Shown in pieces: positions 25,969-38,000 of a stretch of 64,000 bases of DNA; position 1 is the stretch's first letter, and the number at the start of each line of letters is the position of its first letter. The translations under genes were made by a program, and so were the position numbers. The notes beneath the pieces are model-generated. The model was not told the DNA's origin, made no database searches, and worked only from the letters and a program-made list of their open reading frames with translations. The stretch spans positions 28,408,501 through 28,472,500 of the forward strand of contig NC_089039.1 in assembly GCF_034140825.1 (NCBI RefSeq), in the 5' to 3' direction. Origin of the DNA: Oryza sativa Japonica Group (taxonomy: Eukaryota > Streptophyta > Magnoliopsida > Poales > Poaceae).

Positions 25969-28900
25969 GTAGCAATAGAGCATGACTGAATTTTCTACTG
26001 AATTTTTGTTCAGTGGCTCTACTGCTCAATTTTTGTTTACTTATAACTTACCGAATTCATATGTACGGAATTTTTAAATGCGTGAATTATCAGTTGTCTC
26101 GTCAGATTATATTTTCAGTCCCATCGTTTTTTAAGCCTACAACTGATTATAACCTGTAACGCTTAAATAATTTCTGGGGGGAACTTTTATACGTGTTCTT
26201 AGGAACTTAAAATCACAATGCTGAAATTAGCAACTTAATCCAACTTTGAAAAAACGATAGAGGTGTTTGTGTCATAAAATTTGTGATCCATTCAGTTCCA
26301 CTAATCCATTCAGAGCCTGCACTGGCATTGCTGCATGTTGTAGCGTTTGGGAATCAGCGGGAGTGGAACCCACGCGCGTTTCCTTGTCAAGGGAAAAGAA
26401 AGAGGAGCGGCGCTTTGCCTTTGAATCCCGGGGCACGGCGATGCAGATTCCCATTCCTCAAGTTGGCGCCGATCGATCAGCCTTAGGATCGAATCCGAAT
26501 CCCCAGCTTTGCGCTGCAAAGATTTGGAATCCGGCCGTCGCAGTGACGGCCACTGAGCTGAATCCCGAGCTGCTACTTGACGATTAGAGCAAGAATAATA
26601 CTAGTGAGCTGCTACTTGACGATTAGGATCAAGTGGCTGGCAGGAATGATAGTATGATACCGACTAATGATGGCTCACAGCTCAGGGAATAATAATGTCT
26701 CAGGTGTTTGTTTAATTTGGGGATTAAAATGCATTTTAGTTAGCACTATTTGGCAGATACTGAAGATGCTGCAATGTTTAAGGGGTTTAATACTATGATT
26801 AAGGGAGAAGTTGACCGTGTTATTCAGGCTGGTGCATCTTCTGAAGTTTCAACGTCAGGCAAGGAATTCCAAGAACCAAACATCTCTGTAGATCAAAAGC
26901 AGACGGTACAGGATAATGTAATCTGCGCAGATATGCCTTCTTTTCTGTCCCTTTTCATCTGAAGGCAATACTGTAGTCAATCCAGAATCTGCAATTCTGC
27001 TTGATGCTAATAAACAATTTCCCAATTGAAATGTTTGTTCTTTTTCTTTTTAAAAGAAAAAACTAGATCAGTTGAATTATTTCAACCCTCATGCGTGACA
27101 GATTGACAATGATAAGCACAGTTTGGACTTTGGACCAACATGAAAAGCAAACGAGAACTCAGGCTGCAAATCCAAAATCAGCAGAAATCCTTCCAGAATG
27201 CATGAGAAAAGCTTTGCACAGCATGTCAATTCACTAGCCAGCATCTCCCAGAAAGCATTTGCTCGGATGGTTCAAAATATCAGAGGGAATCCTGCATCTT
27301 TCCGATGGCTTTATGCAGATATGATTCCCAGAGAGAGATCTCCGGTGGCCTGGTCCATGCTGCAGGAAGGAATCAAAGATGCTGCTTGCAAGCACTTGCT
27401 GCTCTCCAATGGCCATTTGCATCCGATGGACCAGGATCCTACACGACACAGTTCATCACGAGAAATGCCATGCCAGGCCTTTGGAAAGGTCAATCAGGCC
27501 CAAATCAGATCTTCATAAACAGGGGGAAAAGAAAAAAAAATACAGAAATACGATGCAAATTCCATGACCCTATGAGCAAACGGCAAGCCAGGAACAAGAT
27601 GGCATGTCGTCAAATTCACTTTCCAGAGTCATTGGAGATGGAAAAGATACACACATAGATATATATTCTTTGGGTCCCCAAAGGGTATTTTCCACTTCAC
27701 TGGCTGCTTATCTTCCTTTGGAATATGTTCTTTGGATAGTAGCAGTAAAGTGGATGGCTGGCTGGGATCGCGCAAAACGCGTCCATTGTAAAGAATGGAT
27801 GTTCTTAGCCCACATCCTGCTATTCTCCAACGAATTACATATCCAAACAGTGCATGCATGAGCAATTGTTTCTAATACCTTCTGAACCACAATTAGAAAT
27901 TCGGCACCATGTTGAGAGAGATTTGTGAGGTGGATTCATACACCAGCAGATTCACCGCCTAGCCACCATGGGCGGCTGCCCAGCCTCGTCAGCGAATGTT
28001 CTACTGAATTTTTTGCATGTTTTTCAAGGATTGGGATACCATTTCCACAGCAAATATTAGCTATAGTTAGGTATGTCCGGGCTCTAATTTTTTCTGGATC
28101 CACCACTGGATTTATAGGCTATCAGCCTATCATATCAAGGATTGGAATAACAGGATCATAGATCTTTCAAAGAAAAAAAAGAACACTGAATAATGGGTTC
28201 GGTTTGCGCACCTTTGCAGTTCTGAATTCTGAAGAAGCACACCTTCGGCGCACCTTGCAGGGCACAGGCACAGCCTATTGGTTGATGCTCACACGTTACA
28301 AGCTCACTGCTCTGCATCTGCAGCCTCTGCTCTCATGCATCGATCGAACCTGCACTGCACCATGTCAGGCTGATGGCTGACACATCACCATTCACAGAGA
28401 TGCTTTCATTCGTGATGTCAGCAGCATCCATGGATTCCATGCTGCCACGCCAGAATTCTGTATGCATGACATAACCATGATTCAGAAATAGGGTTTATTA
28501 ATGAAACAAAGTGTTTAAGGACAAGATAGCATGCATGTTTTACATGGACCATAGAACATATGCAGATGTAGTACTGTAGTCCCCCCCTCTTCCTTCCAAG
28601 GCCATGGCAACAGCCTACAGGTAATAGACTGATAATGGCAACTACTAGGTCCAGGGGTGATGCTCAAGAAAGCCTTTGCTTTGGCACATATTCTTCCGAT
28701 CTTTCATGCATGCATGGGCCATGCCTGTAGCCCAGACAAAAACAACTTCAGCTGCACAAAAGGTTAGGCTAAATTGTTTGCAAACCAAGCTGTCAGTGTG
28801 CATAAAACAGAAGTTAAACACTGGAATTAGACTAGCTTGGTAGGCAAGCTGCTACTTAGAGGGGAGACAAAGCAAGATATACAAGATCACTGAAGGCTTC

Positions 28901-30053
28901 ATAAGCTTATACTTGGAGAGCAAGGCCAGCTGCTTGCTAAGCAGGAAGGAATTCATGGCAAAGACGCATGTATCCGGATGACTGTGCGATCTCTGCAGGA
29001 TGACAAAACAGCTACGTGATAAAATCTTGATGGATCCATAGATTCGTTGGCGCTTTACCTTGATGTTACTATCCTTTAGATCTGATCACTTTGATGTTAC
29101 CCCCTTTCTTTTCTCTGCCTCTTTCTGATGCTGTTTTTAGCTTCACCGTTGCTTCAGTGCTCCAGTTCGAGCAAACACAGGACAAAACTGGAGAATGGAA
29201 GCTTGATCAGAAAACGAACCAAACATGGGAATTTATATCTCACTTTTTTCACTGATAGGTTGTGGTAAAGTCTGGCCACCTTTACCTTCCATTGAATGCA
29301 AACGCGCCTGCGCGTGCTCAGCACAAGATATTGCTTTGTCTTCTTCTCAGAAAGTGTAAAGAACATGAGGCAATTTCACCATGCTAATGCTTGGGGGATA
29401 CTATGACAAAATGGCACATCCAAGTGCTGTGTTGCTGTCGAAAGATGCACTCCATGCCATGCGTGCATAGTAGTGATGAACAGTTGTTAGCTCTGCATGC
29501 AGCATGATGCCTCGATGACTGGAACGCTCGGCGCATGGATCCGAGAGAAGCAGCTGCATGCAAAAAACAAAAACGATCGGCGTTTGTCAGTATAAGGATT
29601 GAGACATCGGGATGCCCAGCTACATGCCAGGTCAGCTCCTTCTCAGCTGAGTGACACATATACTGCAGCTCCAGAATATTTAACTTCTATCTTCAGCACC
29701 AGAAAGTTCACCACAAAAATTTTCAATGTTCAGGCATGCCAATGTGCAGCCATGAGCCACACTAACATCAAGATGTAATCTTTACCAGAAGCTCATCAAA
29801 GTTACCATGTTAGGCATCATGCACCATAGTCTCGATCGATTAGGCTGCTATTTTTTTTGCCGGGAGATTAGGCTGCTATAGAACACAGCCAATACTATCA
29901 ACTGCTGTAATTGGCATTTTCCATCACACGCTGTCTGTGTCCCTTTGCTCCAAAATCTGCGAACCTTATTCTCCTCGGCCACCTTTAATGCACAGCCATT
30001 ATTCCATACAGCTTACAGCTCATACACACAACAGCACCCAAGGCCCCAGGCCC
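25969..30053. other. Long intergenic region upstream of the RADIALIS-like gene
   Basis: Contains short coding-like frames at 26267-26587, 26750-26962 and 27198-27518 (for example EVDRVIQAGASSEVSTSGKE and RMVQNIRGNPASFRWLYADM) with no recognised family. A direct repeat lies at 26567/26606. 28190-30050 is rich in CATGCATG words and has no credible gene, tRNA or known microRNA sequence by eye. It could hold non-coding transcripts or distal regulatory DNA. Confidence 0.35.
26567..26626 (+). repeat. Two 21-bp direct repeats around an 18-bp insert
   Basis: The words at 26567-26587 and 26606-26626 are identical over 21 bases (GAGCTGCTACTTG then ACGATTAG). The insert between them, AGCAAGAATAATACTAGT, resembles the terminus of the MITE at 52266 (AGCAAGTATAATAGTAGG). 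Confidence 0.75.
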
Positions 30054-30061
30054 TATAAATA
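30054..30061 (+). promoter_or_regulatory. TATA box of the RADIALIS-like gene
   Basis: TATAAATA in the context CCC-TATAAATA-GCC lies 136 bases upstream of the ATG at 30197. It implies a leader of about 105 bases. Confidence 0.7.
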
Positions 30062-30196
30062 GCCGACCTTGCAACACTGAAAGCACAAACCACCAGAGCT
30101 TCTGAAAGAGCAAGAACATTCAGAGCTAAGACACAGCAAGATCTTTAGCATTAGAGCTTTCAGTAGTTCAGTGTCTTACCAAGGCCACTCTTGAAG

Positions 30197-30454
30197 ATGT
30201 CTGGGTCCCGGAGCTCCTCCCCCAACTCGAAGTCTGAGTGGAGCAGGAAGGAGAACAAGATGTTCGAGGAGGCGCTCGCCTACTACGGCGAGGACACGCC
30301 CAACCGGTGGGACAAGGTGGCCAGCGCCATGGGAGGCATCAAGTCCGCTGAGGAGATCCGCTGCCACTACGAAGACCTCACCGATGACGTCAAGACGATC
30401 GAGTCCGGGCGAGTGCAGTTCCCCAAGTACAAGACGCAGGGATACTGGACCTGA
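30197..30454 (+). CDS. RADIALIS-like single-MYB/SANT protein
   Basis: An 85-residue protein. The SANT domain covers about 12-70: SEWSRKENKMFEEALAYYGE, TPNRWDKVASAMGG, AEEIRCHYEDLTDDVKTIES, then VQFPKYK. The order W...F..AL..Y....P.RW..VA...GG.....EE...HY..L..D...IE.G...P.Y is the signature of the plant RAD/RL (I-box-binding-like) family. These small proteins lack an activation domain and antagonise larger MYB factors by competing for partners; they work in floral asymmetry and other growth processes. The usual length is 80-100 aa, so this one looks complete. The start chosen is the first ATG after the TATA box; ATG codon 1 is at 30197. After the stop, GAG|GTAAAA could be a 3' UTR donor, followed by about 20 A residues. 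Confidence 0.92.
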   Translation: MSGSRSSSPNSKSEWSRKENKMFEEALAYYGEDTPNRWDKVASAMGGIKSAEEIRCHYEDLTDDVKTIESGRVQFPKYKTQGYWT

Positions 30455-32414
30455 GGTAAAAAAAAAAAAAAAAAAAAACCATGCATGCCACCTCTCAACC
30501 AAACCTGAGCTGCAAAAAAGAAAAAAGATAACTTGCCTCCAATAAGTTTTCAGAATTACAGTCGAGTAGAAGCATGGTAGTCATAACTAAGTCAGTGATT
30601 GTTTACAAGCTTACTAAATGCAATGATGAAGAATAGACCATGTATATTTGGCTGTTTATAGATGGTTCATGGTTTAACTTGAAGATACAACATGCAGGGT
30701 TTAGTACTTTATATTCTTTCCATGTTGCCACCATGCATGACTGGCATCATAAGCATACTTAGACAAAGAGTCAGTAATTTATGAGTGTCTTTGTAATCTG
30801 ACGCCCTCTAATCACGTGGGATCTAATCCTAGCGCTATCAGAATAATACCTTCCAAAAGAAAAGCTTTGGTCTTAGAGAAGTACAGTCTACCTCGTGCTT
30901 CCAGCTTACAGCCGACATGCACTTCTCATAGTCCTTTACAAGTCACAGCTAAGTGCCAAAAGGTTGATCTCCCATGCTTTTTGAGAGGGTGCTGGTGGGT
31001 ATGCTTTGAGTGGGTTCTTGTTCTTGTTGTTTTGTTTTCTTTTTGAGTTGGCAATTTTGCAATCGCAACACTTTACAAATATAAAAGGCAGCTGGTTGCA
31101 AGCTAGAGTTTGCAATGAGATCAACAAAAGTACATCATACAAGTTTAAAAAAAGCGAAAGTACTAGGTCTATTTTGCTAGTCTTGGTTGAGTTCCAAACT
31201 CTTTCCGTACCTATCAGCCTAACTTGATGTCTAGTTGAACAAAGCAACCAAAAGAGAGAAAAGAAGCAGCTCTCTCCTATCAGGCATCCAAAAGCAATAT
31301 ATAGTTCATCTGAGTAAAGTTTTTTGAGCTCCGATAAACTTACAGTACATTATATTTTTCCTTTTTCCCAGGATGAACCATTGGAAGCTCCGATAGACAG
31401 AAGATGAAGTTGTATAAACTAGATCCCTAAGAAAGACTTGCTCTAGGAGGAACCAAATTAAGTAATCCAGCATTGCTTAGAGAATAAAGGAAGAGAAGGG
31501 GTGTGTATGCATATAGTATTGGGTTATGAGCAAGGTTAAGTCCCCATGCTGTTGTAGATTCTCGTCTACATTCGTCAACTGCAGTATTCATTAACTCTGT
31601 GAACTAAATTATGAAGTAACATTGTGATGTAAACTCATGTGTTTGTCCAATTATAAAATGTTATGTTCGATTGCATTCTGTTGCCCCAAATCACTAAATT
31701 TGATGGACGCTATGTTCAATCTTAAATTTCTGAGCTTTAAAACGTTAAAGAAATACAGAATCATTGCCACCACTGCTTTCGTTTTCAAATGTCGGTCTCA
31801 AAAAGGAGAAGTCACTGAATTGTCTTCAAGAACAACAGAAAGAACCTAATGCCAGAATGATCTACATCCAAGCCCACCAATGTTCACTGTTAAGAATCAC
31901 TCATTACTGTAGGGTAGAATCAAGAACGGTAGTTACAAACTCACAGGACTAGCTAGAAACAAACATTTCTGAAAACATTCTTGTCATGTTTCTGCTGACT
32001 GTATACTCAACTACTATAACTACTGAACAAGGGTTTGCATCCACTGGTCTCTGCCGAGACGACGATATCTCATACCATTTCTGACCACAAAATTTGCCAT
32101 CTTGATCACAGTATCAGCAGACAGCAGTACCAATATCATTTGTAATTAGTAACACAAAACTGGCCTACAAATTTACCAGAGCTCACATACCAAACGAAGA
32201 TACAATAATGCAAAAGTAGTAACATTCAATTTGAGCATATTCAGAATTCCGATTGCAACTTTGCAAGAACCATAGTGTGAGCATAGTCACACACACACGC
32301 AGCACTACACTAATCCGGGTAAGTAGAATCTAACACACTGCCATCTAAATTTGACAGCTTGGGGACAACAATTCTGAGGCACACCATCAACAAATTACAT
32401 GGTACAGTACATAC
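30455..32414. other. 3' flank of the RADIALIS-like gene and intergenic DNA
   Basis: A homopolymer of about 20 A (30459-30478) follows the stop codon. The remainder is AT-rich with only short chance frames. No repeat or RNA gene was recognised. Confidence 0.45.
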
Positions 32415-33287
32415 CTAGCAACTCGATGGCAAAGTGGCAATGGCATTGCTCTTCGCCTTCTTGGCCGCGGCGCCCTTGCTCTCCATGAGGCGCCACATGT
32501 ACCACGCGCCCACCGACCGGTACGGCCTCCACCGCTCACACAGCGCCGCCATCTCCTCCGGCTTCGGCAGCGCCGGCAGCCCGTACAGCTCCTGCACGCC
32601 CTTGCGCACGCCGAGGTCGCCGGATGGCAGCACATCGGGGCGGTGCAGCGAGAAGATCATGAACATGTGGACCGTCCACTCGCCGACGCCCTTCACCTTG
32701 GTGAGCTCCGCGAGGAGCGCCGCCTCGTCCATTGCGGCCACGGCGGACTCCGAGAGCTCCCCGGCCGCGAACCTGCCGGCGAGGTCGTGGAGGTAGGCCG
32801 CCTTGCGGGCGGAGACGCCGATGGCGCGGAGGTCGGCGGCGGAGAGGGCGAGCACCGCAGCGGGGTTGACCACCGCGGCATCGGGATCAGCGGCGGCGGG
32901 GATGAGCGCGAGGAAGCGAGCGTAGATGGCGGCGGCGGCGGAGGGAGCGAGCTGCTGGTGGAGGATGGAGTGCGCGAGGGAGTGGAAGGCGGGGCGGGAA
33001 GGGGACGAGATGAAGGCCGGGGCGCCGGTGGAGGAGATGACCTCGGAGAGGAGCGGGTCCGCGGTGCGGAGGTGCGAGAGCGCCGCCGCGAGCTCCCCCG
33101 GCGAGGACAGCGGCGGTGGCGATAGTACGGCTGTTGTTGTTGTGGCGACGGATTTCCCTTTGGCGGGTGTGCTCTTGACGATCTTGCGGGAGCGGAAGGA
33201 GATCTTACCGGCGGTGATGTCCGCTGCGCCTGCGCCGCCGCCGCCGCCGGAGGGGCGGGGAGTCGCCGCCGCTCTGGTCTTGACCAT
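32415..33287 (-). CDS. HhH-GPD DNA glycosylase (3-methyladenine/AlkA-MAG type)
   Basis: A single intronless frame of 290 codons. The first 60 residues are basic and rich in K, R, S, T and P (nuclear-targeting-like). The fold begins near residue 62. LAHSILHQQLAPSAAAAIYA is the typical 'SILxQQLS' helix of AlkA/Mag1 enzymes. The helix-hairpin-helix is LTKVKGVGEWTVHMFMIFSL (about 195-214), and the catalytic aspartate is Asp224 in LPSGDLGVRKG. WRPYRSVGAWYMWRLME closes the domain. Such enzymes excise alkylated purines (3-methyladenine) by a monofunctional mechanism to start base-excision repair. No Fe-S cysteine cluster is seen, which argues against an EndoIII/MutY type. Upstream lie GGCCCA words (33377, 33394, 33436), as in housekeeping promoters. 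Confidence 0.9.
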   Translation of the reverse strand: MVKTRAAATPRPSGGGGGAGAADITAGKISFRSRKIVKSTPAKGKSVATTTTAVLSPPPLSSPGELAAALSHLRTADPLLSEVISSTGAPAFISSPSRPAFHSLAHSILHQQLAPSAAAAIYARFLALIPAAADPDAAVVNPAAVLALSAADLRAIGVSARKAAYLHDLAGRFAAGELSESAVAAMDEAALLAELTKVKGVGEWTVHMFMIFSLHRPDVLPSGDLGVRKGVQELYGLPALPKPEEMAALCERWRPYRSVGAWYMWRLMESKGAAAKKAKSNAIATLPSSC

Positions 33288-33764
33288 TGCAAAGGTTGGG
33301 TGTTGGAGACGAGACGGCGTGGATTACTGGACCGTGGAGGGAAGCAGTTGGCCGTTTTGTCGGGTGGTCCCTTGAGGCCCATTTATCACTCGCGTGGGCC
33401 CACCCGTCCTCCTCGCGTGACGGGCCGTGATCTGGGCCCATAAAAAGGCTAAGCAACGGCCCGTAACTCGGAACGGGAGTACGTACCAAAAAGGTTAGCC
33501 GTCAGTGTCACTGCTAGGTGGGTCCTACCATTTGATGGAGAAATGCCTAAGCAAAATCTTTACTCCGATTCGCATCCGCCGTTTAGGCTTCATCGGGCGG
33601 CCCCCATCTCGCGACGGGATTCAGGGAAACCTGCGCTAGATGAGATCGGCGGCGAGATGGTGGCCTCGCCGGTGAGGCGGTGACGGAGACAGCGGCGAAT
33701 CCACTCGCATAGTTGCATGAGCATATATTTCTACTGTTATCTGATGGTAACAAGTGAACCTTAT

Positions 33765-33982
33765 CTTATTTAAAAATTTGTTTAGAACATATTTGACATT
33801 TCGTCTTATTCAAAAACTTTTATAAAATATGTAAAATTATATGTATACATATAAGTATATTTAACAATGAATCAAATGGTAGAAAAAAAATCAATAATTA
33901 TTTAATTTTTTTAATAAGACGAACGGTCAAACATATTTTAAAAAATCAATAACGTTAAATATTTATAAACAGATGGAGTATT
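33765..33982. mobile_element. Decayed Stowaway-like MITE
   Basis: Sub-terminal inverted pieces (CATTTCGTCTTATTCAAAAA at about 33800 and AATAAGACGAACGGTCAAAC at about 33914) and the right end ACAGATGGAGTA match the family interior seen at 14033-14244. The left terminus is poorly preserved. Confidence 0.5.
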
Positions 33983-35074
33983 CAGTTTCATTCTGCTGGT
34001 TTTCTAGTGGCATCTAAAATTTACTCTGGATGCAGATCTCAGATGTGATCATTGCTTTGGTCTTTCATTGGCAACCAGACAGCTGACAACTTATGATAAC
34101 CGTTCTATGTTTCAGCAAGGCGATTTTCGGTTTTACCAACTGATTAGTGATTACACTACACATGAAACTGAGAAAAGCATCCGGATTCAAATTGAACATA
34201 GTATTCCTGTTGCTCACTTCGGATCTGGCGACCCTTCTGCCACCCATCGGCAGCTTGGTAGTAGTGAAGCTAAAGTTTGTTGGATTTTTGCCACGCTGAG
34301 TGCATGTTTCTTGTCAGCATTACAGCTGCAAGTTGAGACCTCGTGTTCGTCCAGCTGGGTTCCAGTCCAGGAGCAGCATCGCAGCATGCTCTCGCCACAG
34401 ACAACCAGAATGCATGGAAGCAACTAGCCAACGACCACGAGGCAAAGCAGCAAGATATGATGATGATCTGTACTTACAACAGCATATGGTGTGCAACTGT
34501 GCATTCCATGTTTGTTTATTTCAAGCCCAAAAAAAGAGAATGGTATAGAAGAAAGTAATAGCTATATCAATCTAGAATTGGATTAGATATATCTCGATAT
34601 TATGAATCTGGATAAAAACCTAATATTAGATTGGACACATCTTATTACTATGAATCTGAACAAAAGCTTATCTAGATTCGTAGTTATGTCCAATCTAATT
34701 ATAAATTATTAGAAATTAATGTGTTCAAAGATAATAATAGAAAGGTCATGAGCTTAACTAGAATGAACTGATTGTTTGTACATATATGTAGTACAGGTGG
34801 TCGGATCAGGGTGAATGACAAAATGGTCCACATGCAACAGTTACAGAAAAAGAAGAAGCCTATGTTCTATTTCTGTTTCAGTTCAGACAAAATCAGAGTA
34901 GCCTCCTTATGTGTCACTGACAGTGGGCCCCACAGGAGACCAACGAACACGGTCAGGAACTCTCCCCCCATTTCAACGGAAAAAAGTTTCCTCTTTTCTA
35001 CTCCCTCTCTCTCATCCATTTCTCCGGTTGAGCGGCGCCGCGGCGGAGCCGAGGCGAGCGAGCGAGCGGGCGCG
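33983..35074. other. Upstream region of sugar transporter A
   Basis: A 119-codon frame at 34068-34427 (MATRQLTTYDNRSMFQQGDF ...) has no recognised family and no clear promoter. The last 150 bases contain GTGGGCCCCAC and a CTCTCCCCCC...TTCAACGGAAAAAA block that recurs before transporter B. GCCGCGGCGGAGCCGAGGCG precedes the ATG. Confidence 0.4.
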
Positions 35075-38000
35075 ATGAACGGCGGCGGGAGCAGGCGGGG
35101 AGGTGCGTCGTGCGCCGACGAGAGCGGCAGCGACCAGGACGGCGGCAGCGGCGGCGGCTTGCGGAAGCCGCTGCTGAACACGGGGAGCTGGTACAGGATG
35201 GGATCGCGGTCCAGCCTCGCCGCCTCCTCCATGGCCGCCATCCGGGAGTCCCACGTCTCCGCCTTCCTCTGCACGCTCATCGTCGCGCTCGGCCCCATCC
35301 AATTCGGATTCACCAGCGGCTTCTCCTCACCCACCCAGGACGCCATCATCCGCGACCTCAAGCTCTCCATCTCCGAGGTCCCGTGCCCGTTCCAGCTGCG
35401 ATCTTGCGTGCTTTTGCTGCTTCCTCTTGCTTATTGCGTTTCTTGTAGTGTGAAGTTTTATCTTTCTGATGCAGTTCTCGGCTTTCGGTTCGCTGTCCAA
35501 CGTCGGCGCCATGGTCGGAGCGATCGCCAGTGGGCAGATGGCGGAGTACATTGGCCGGAAAGGGGTGAGAATTTGTGCTTCATTTGGTCCTTATCTGTTC
35601 TTCCACTAGAAGGCCATCCTGTATCTCGACGACGAACAATTGATACTTTGATAGTTGACAAGGTCAATACGTCACTGTTGTATGATTTCCGGTAACACCA
35701 ATAATTTGCCATTAAAGAAAGTGAGTGGGATTAGAAATGCTGGTCATTTCCTGTGAACTGTAGCTTGTGAAAATATGAAACCCAAAATTTCAGGTTCAGT
35801 TAGCTATACTATTGGGGTTTGACCTTAATTTCAAAGTTGACGAGTTCTTTAGTTGTGATTGCCATTGATCTGGCAAAAGAGGAGTTAGTATGACAGAAAA
35901 TGTGTAGATGAAGTTTTTGTGACATTTTCTTTGGTTCATACTTCATAATCACTTAATCAGATCAGTAGTTAACTACAGTGAAGCTCTATTATTTTACTCT
36001 AATGGTCTTGCTGATTGAATCTCCAGTCGTTGATAATTGCGGCGGTTCCTAACATCATTGGTTGGCTTGCCATCTCCTTTGCAAAAGTACGTGTCACATA
36101 TTTCTCAAGCTTATTTTTCTCTGTTTGCTCTTTTTCACTAGTTTCATTCTTGCCGATCTTTGTTTTTCAGGACGCGTCATTTTTATACATGGGACGCTTG
36201 CTTGAAGGTTTTGGTGTTGGTGTTATATCATATACGGTCTGTATTTACCAACTTCATTTCATGTTTATTTGCTGCTTAGAATGTTCTGTGGCTTCACTGC
36301 TTGAGTACTTATCTGACTGAGACTGAGATGCCTGTAGAATGAGGCAGAGCATCCTTTGCTAATGAAGCTTTTTTACATTTTTGTTGCCAGAAGAACTTTG
36401 GATCAGTTAATAGTTAGTGCATGTATAAACCCTTAATGTGTGAATTATATCGTACCAGGTGCCAGTATACATAGCAGAGATATCTCATCAGAACACAAGA
36501 GGAGCACTTGGCTCCGTGAACCAGGTGTGCTTATCGTCAGAAGCATCTTATCTTATGCGAGGGAAATTTATGGTTTGTTTATGTTGGACTTACCATGCAG
36601 TTTTTCATTATGTAGTTGTCCGTTACCATTGGTATCTTGTTGGCCTATTTGCTAGGCATGTTTGTTCCTTGGAGGCTGCTTGCAGTGATAGGTACAAATC
36701 AATACCTGATGTCTGAATGTTTTCTATTTAGGGATATGTAATAAATAATAATGAATTTTTAACTTTTGATATTTGCTAGTACCTTTTGGACTTATTGCAA
36801 TTTGTATGTGCGTTAAATGTCTGGTACCTCTGATTCTGATTCAAATATCTGGGTTGCCATGCTTGTAGGAAGCATCCCATGTACATTGTTAATACCTGGT
36901 CTATTCTTCATTCCGGAATCCCCAAGATGGCTGGTATGTTATACACCTAAGTTGGATATTGTATCACAAATCTGAAATCTGTAGCAAGCACTTTCCTACA
37001 TCTATATGCAGGCAAAAATGAAAATGATGGATGATTTTGAGGCTTCTCTACAAGTTTTGAGGGGGTTTGAGACTGATATTACTGCAGAAGTGAATGATAT
37101 AAAGGCAAGCAATTTTATTTTTCTTGATTAACTGACTACAAGTTATTTGCGGTTTCGCGTGATTTCATCTTAGTAAGATTTTCACTAACACAACACTTGG
37201 GAGATATGTACTTTCATTTTTCTGGAAGACTAATATGGTTCAAATCCCTGTTATGCAGAGAGCAGTAGCATCGGCAAACAAAAGAACCACAGTCCGTTTT
37301 AAAGAGTTGAACCAAAAGAAATACCGCACTCCCTTACTGGTAACTTACATACCCCTTTTGTTCAGTTTATACCAAAGTCATTAATCATGTTTTGTAATGG
37401 TAACTACGCTTTATGTTGACAGATAGGAACTGGCCTTCTTGTACTTCAGAATCTAAGTGGAATAAATGGTATTCTGTTTTATGCAAGTAGAATCTTCAGA
37501 GATGCAGGTAAGTTGTGGATATCTCTTATAGGTCCTTAGTACTACAGTCACGTTGTAGTAAATTTTGGCTTGTAATCTTAACACGCAAAGAACTTCAGGG
37601 TTTACAAACAGTGACTTGGCCACATGTGCACTAGGAGCAATTCAGGTAAGTGATTAGGAATATCCTGATCTCATCTCTGTAACTTATATCAAGTTGCTTA
37701 CAGAAATCGTTGGATTACATTAGGTTCTTGCCACTGGAGTTACAACATGGTTACTGGACAGAGCTGGTCGACGGATGCTCCTTATTGTAATTTCCTCTTC
37801 CCAATGAAATCACCTTTTTGTTAGTTGTCTGTAACAATAACATAGTGACTCACTTAAAATTGCAGATCTCTACTGCTGGGATGACTCTAAGCCTTCTTGC
37901 AGTATCTGTTGTATTTTTTCTGGAGGTACATTCAGATTTTTTCCAGTATACCATTGTGATAAAAAAAATCATATGTTGCAGTCTCTTTGATAGCCTACAT

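Noticed and set aside
30191-30196. TTG start two codons upstream for the RADIALIS-like protein
   Set aside because: Plant nuclear genes start at ATG; the ATG at 30197 gives the usual family N-terminus.
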